Assembly (NCBI RefSeq): GCF_001427105.1
Contig: NZ_LMGI01000002.1
Span: 124,001-188,000, forward strand
Reading direction: 5' to 3'
DNA from: Sphingopyxis sp. Root154
GTDB lineage: Bacteria > Pseudomonadota > Alphaproteobacteria > Sphingomonadales > Sphingomonadaceae
Length of the DNA stretch: 64,000 nt
Shown: one piece after another, positions 63,915-64,000 of the stretch
How the letters are laid out: each line of letters opens with the position of its first letter
Numbering within the stretch: the stretch's first letter is position 1
Notes under the pieces: model-generated
Database searches by the model: none
What the model was told of the DNA's origin: nothing
Seen by the model: only the letters and a program-made list of their open reading frames with translations
Position numbers and translations under genes: made by a program

Positions 63915-64000
63915 CTAGCCATTAACGATCGTACCTCCGTTGGGATGCAGCACCTGACCCGACATATAGCTGCTGTCGTCGCAAGCGAGGAACAGGAAGC
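63915..64000 (-). CDS. C-terminal end of an SDR-family dehydrogenase, cut by the window edge
   Basis: Minus-strand translation from the right edge to a TAG at 63915-63917 gives FLFLACDDSSYMSGQVLHPN followed by GGTIVNG. The S-YMSGQ-LHPNGG-I-NG ending is the usual C-terminus of short-chain dehydrogenases. The rest of the gene lies outside the window. Confidence 0.85.
   Translation of the reverse strand, partial: FLFLACDDSSYMSGQVLHPNGGTIVNG

Overview
The window is GC-rich chromosomal DNA of an alphaproteobacterium, most likely a sphingomonad close to Sphingopyxis. This rests on recognised gene sets and their order (acpP-fabF-mltG; rsmI-yraN-gshB; rph-rdgB beside hrcA-grpE; hisG-hisD-nusB-thiL-hppA; serS-surE), on a CarD regulator, an RcdA-type protein, a one-cysteine DksA, and a sphingomonad-style surface protein with a VPAP C-terminal anchor. 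No phage, transposase or CRISPR array was seen; most of the window is a densely packed core genome with one elongator tRNA-Met.

Layout. 1-5.6 kb: signalling cluster with a 7TM sensor kinase (cut by the left edge), a tail-to-tail LuxR-type regulator, and an operon of CHASE3 kinase, single-domain receiver and receiver-HisKA_2 kinase. 5.6-6.5 kb: gene-poor stretch with a decayed alginate-export fragment beside tRNA-Met. 6.5-16.1 kb: mostly minus-strand genes for RNA ligase-like protein, peroxiredoxin, hydrolase, MltG, FabF, ACP, serine hydrolase, CadC-like TPR protein, ferric reductase-like protein and a DUF3617 lipoprotein. 16.2-21.0 kb: uvrB, an oxidoreductase and a serine carboxypeptidase. 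21.1-22.7 kb: a DUF4287-tetR-membrane protein operon with its own operator. 22.8-31.6 kb: NRDE protein, infC, LppC-like lipoprotein, rsmI-yraN-gshB-dedA, xerC, hemW, DUF2239 and rdgB. 31.6-38.4 kb: rph, a frameshifted dienelactone hydrolase, hrcA-grpE, def, recR, fmt-truA and carD. 38.7-46.2 kb: SDR, Sel1 protein, H+-pyrophosphatase, thiL, nusB, hisD and hisG. 46.2-51.9 kb: DUF2332, RcdA-like, two DUF465 mini-proteins, PilZ, dksA, the Ser-rich surface protein and an ArsR-SRPBCC pair. 51.9-64 kb: serS, surE, K+ channel, DUF423, lipase-like hydrolase, rimO, DUF4403, a phosphate operon (NUDIX-DUF47 fusion plus Pit transporter), FMO, DUF3008 and the tail of an SDR.

The most notable signals are regulatory. 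A four-half-site PhoB-like box with exact 11-bp periodicity lies upstream of an in-frame NUDIX-DUF47 fusion and its Pit transporter. Two genes (DUF2239 and ArsR) have promoters placed so that transcription should start at or near the start codon, with twin palindromes embedded. A perfect TetR-type operator overlaps the promoter of the tetR operon. infC appears to start at AUA behind a well-spaced Shine-Dalgarno. Promoters, operators and start choices are inferences from sequence by eye; no alignment, folding or database search could be run.
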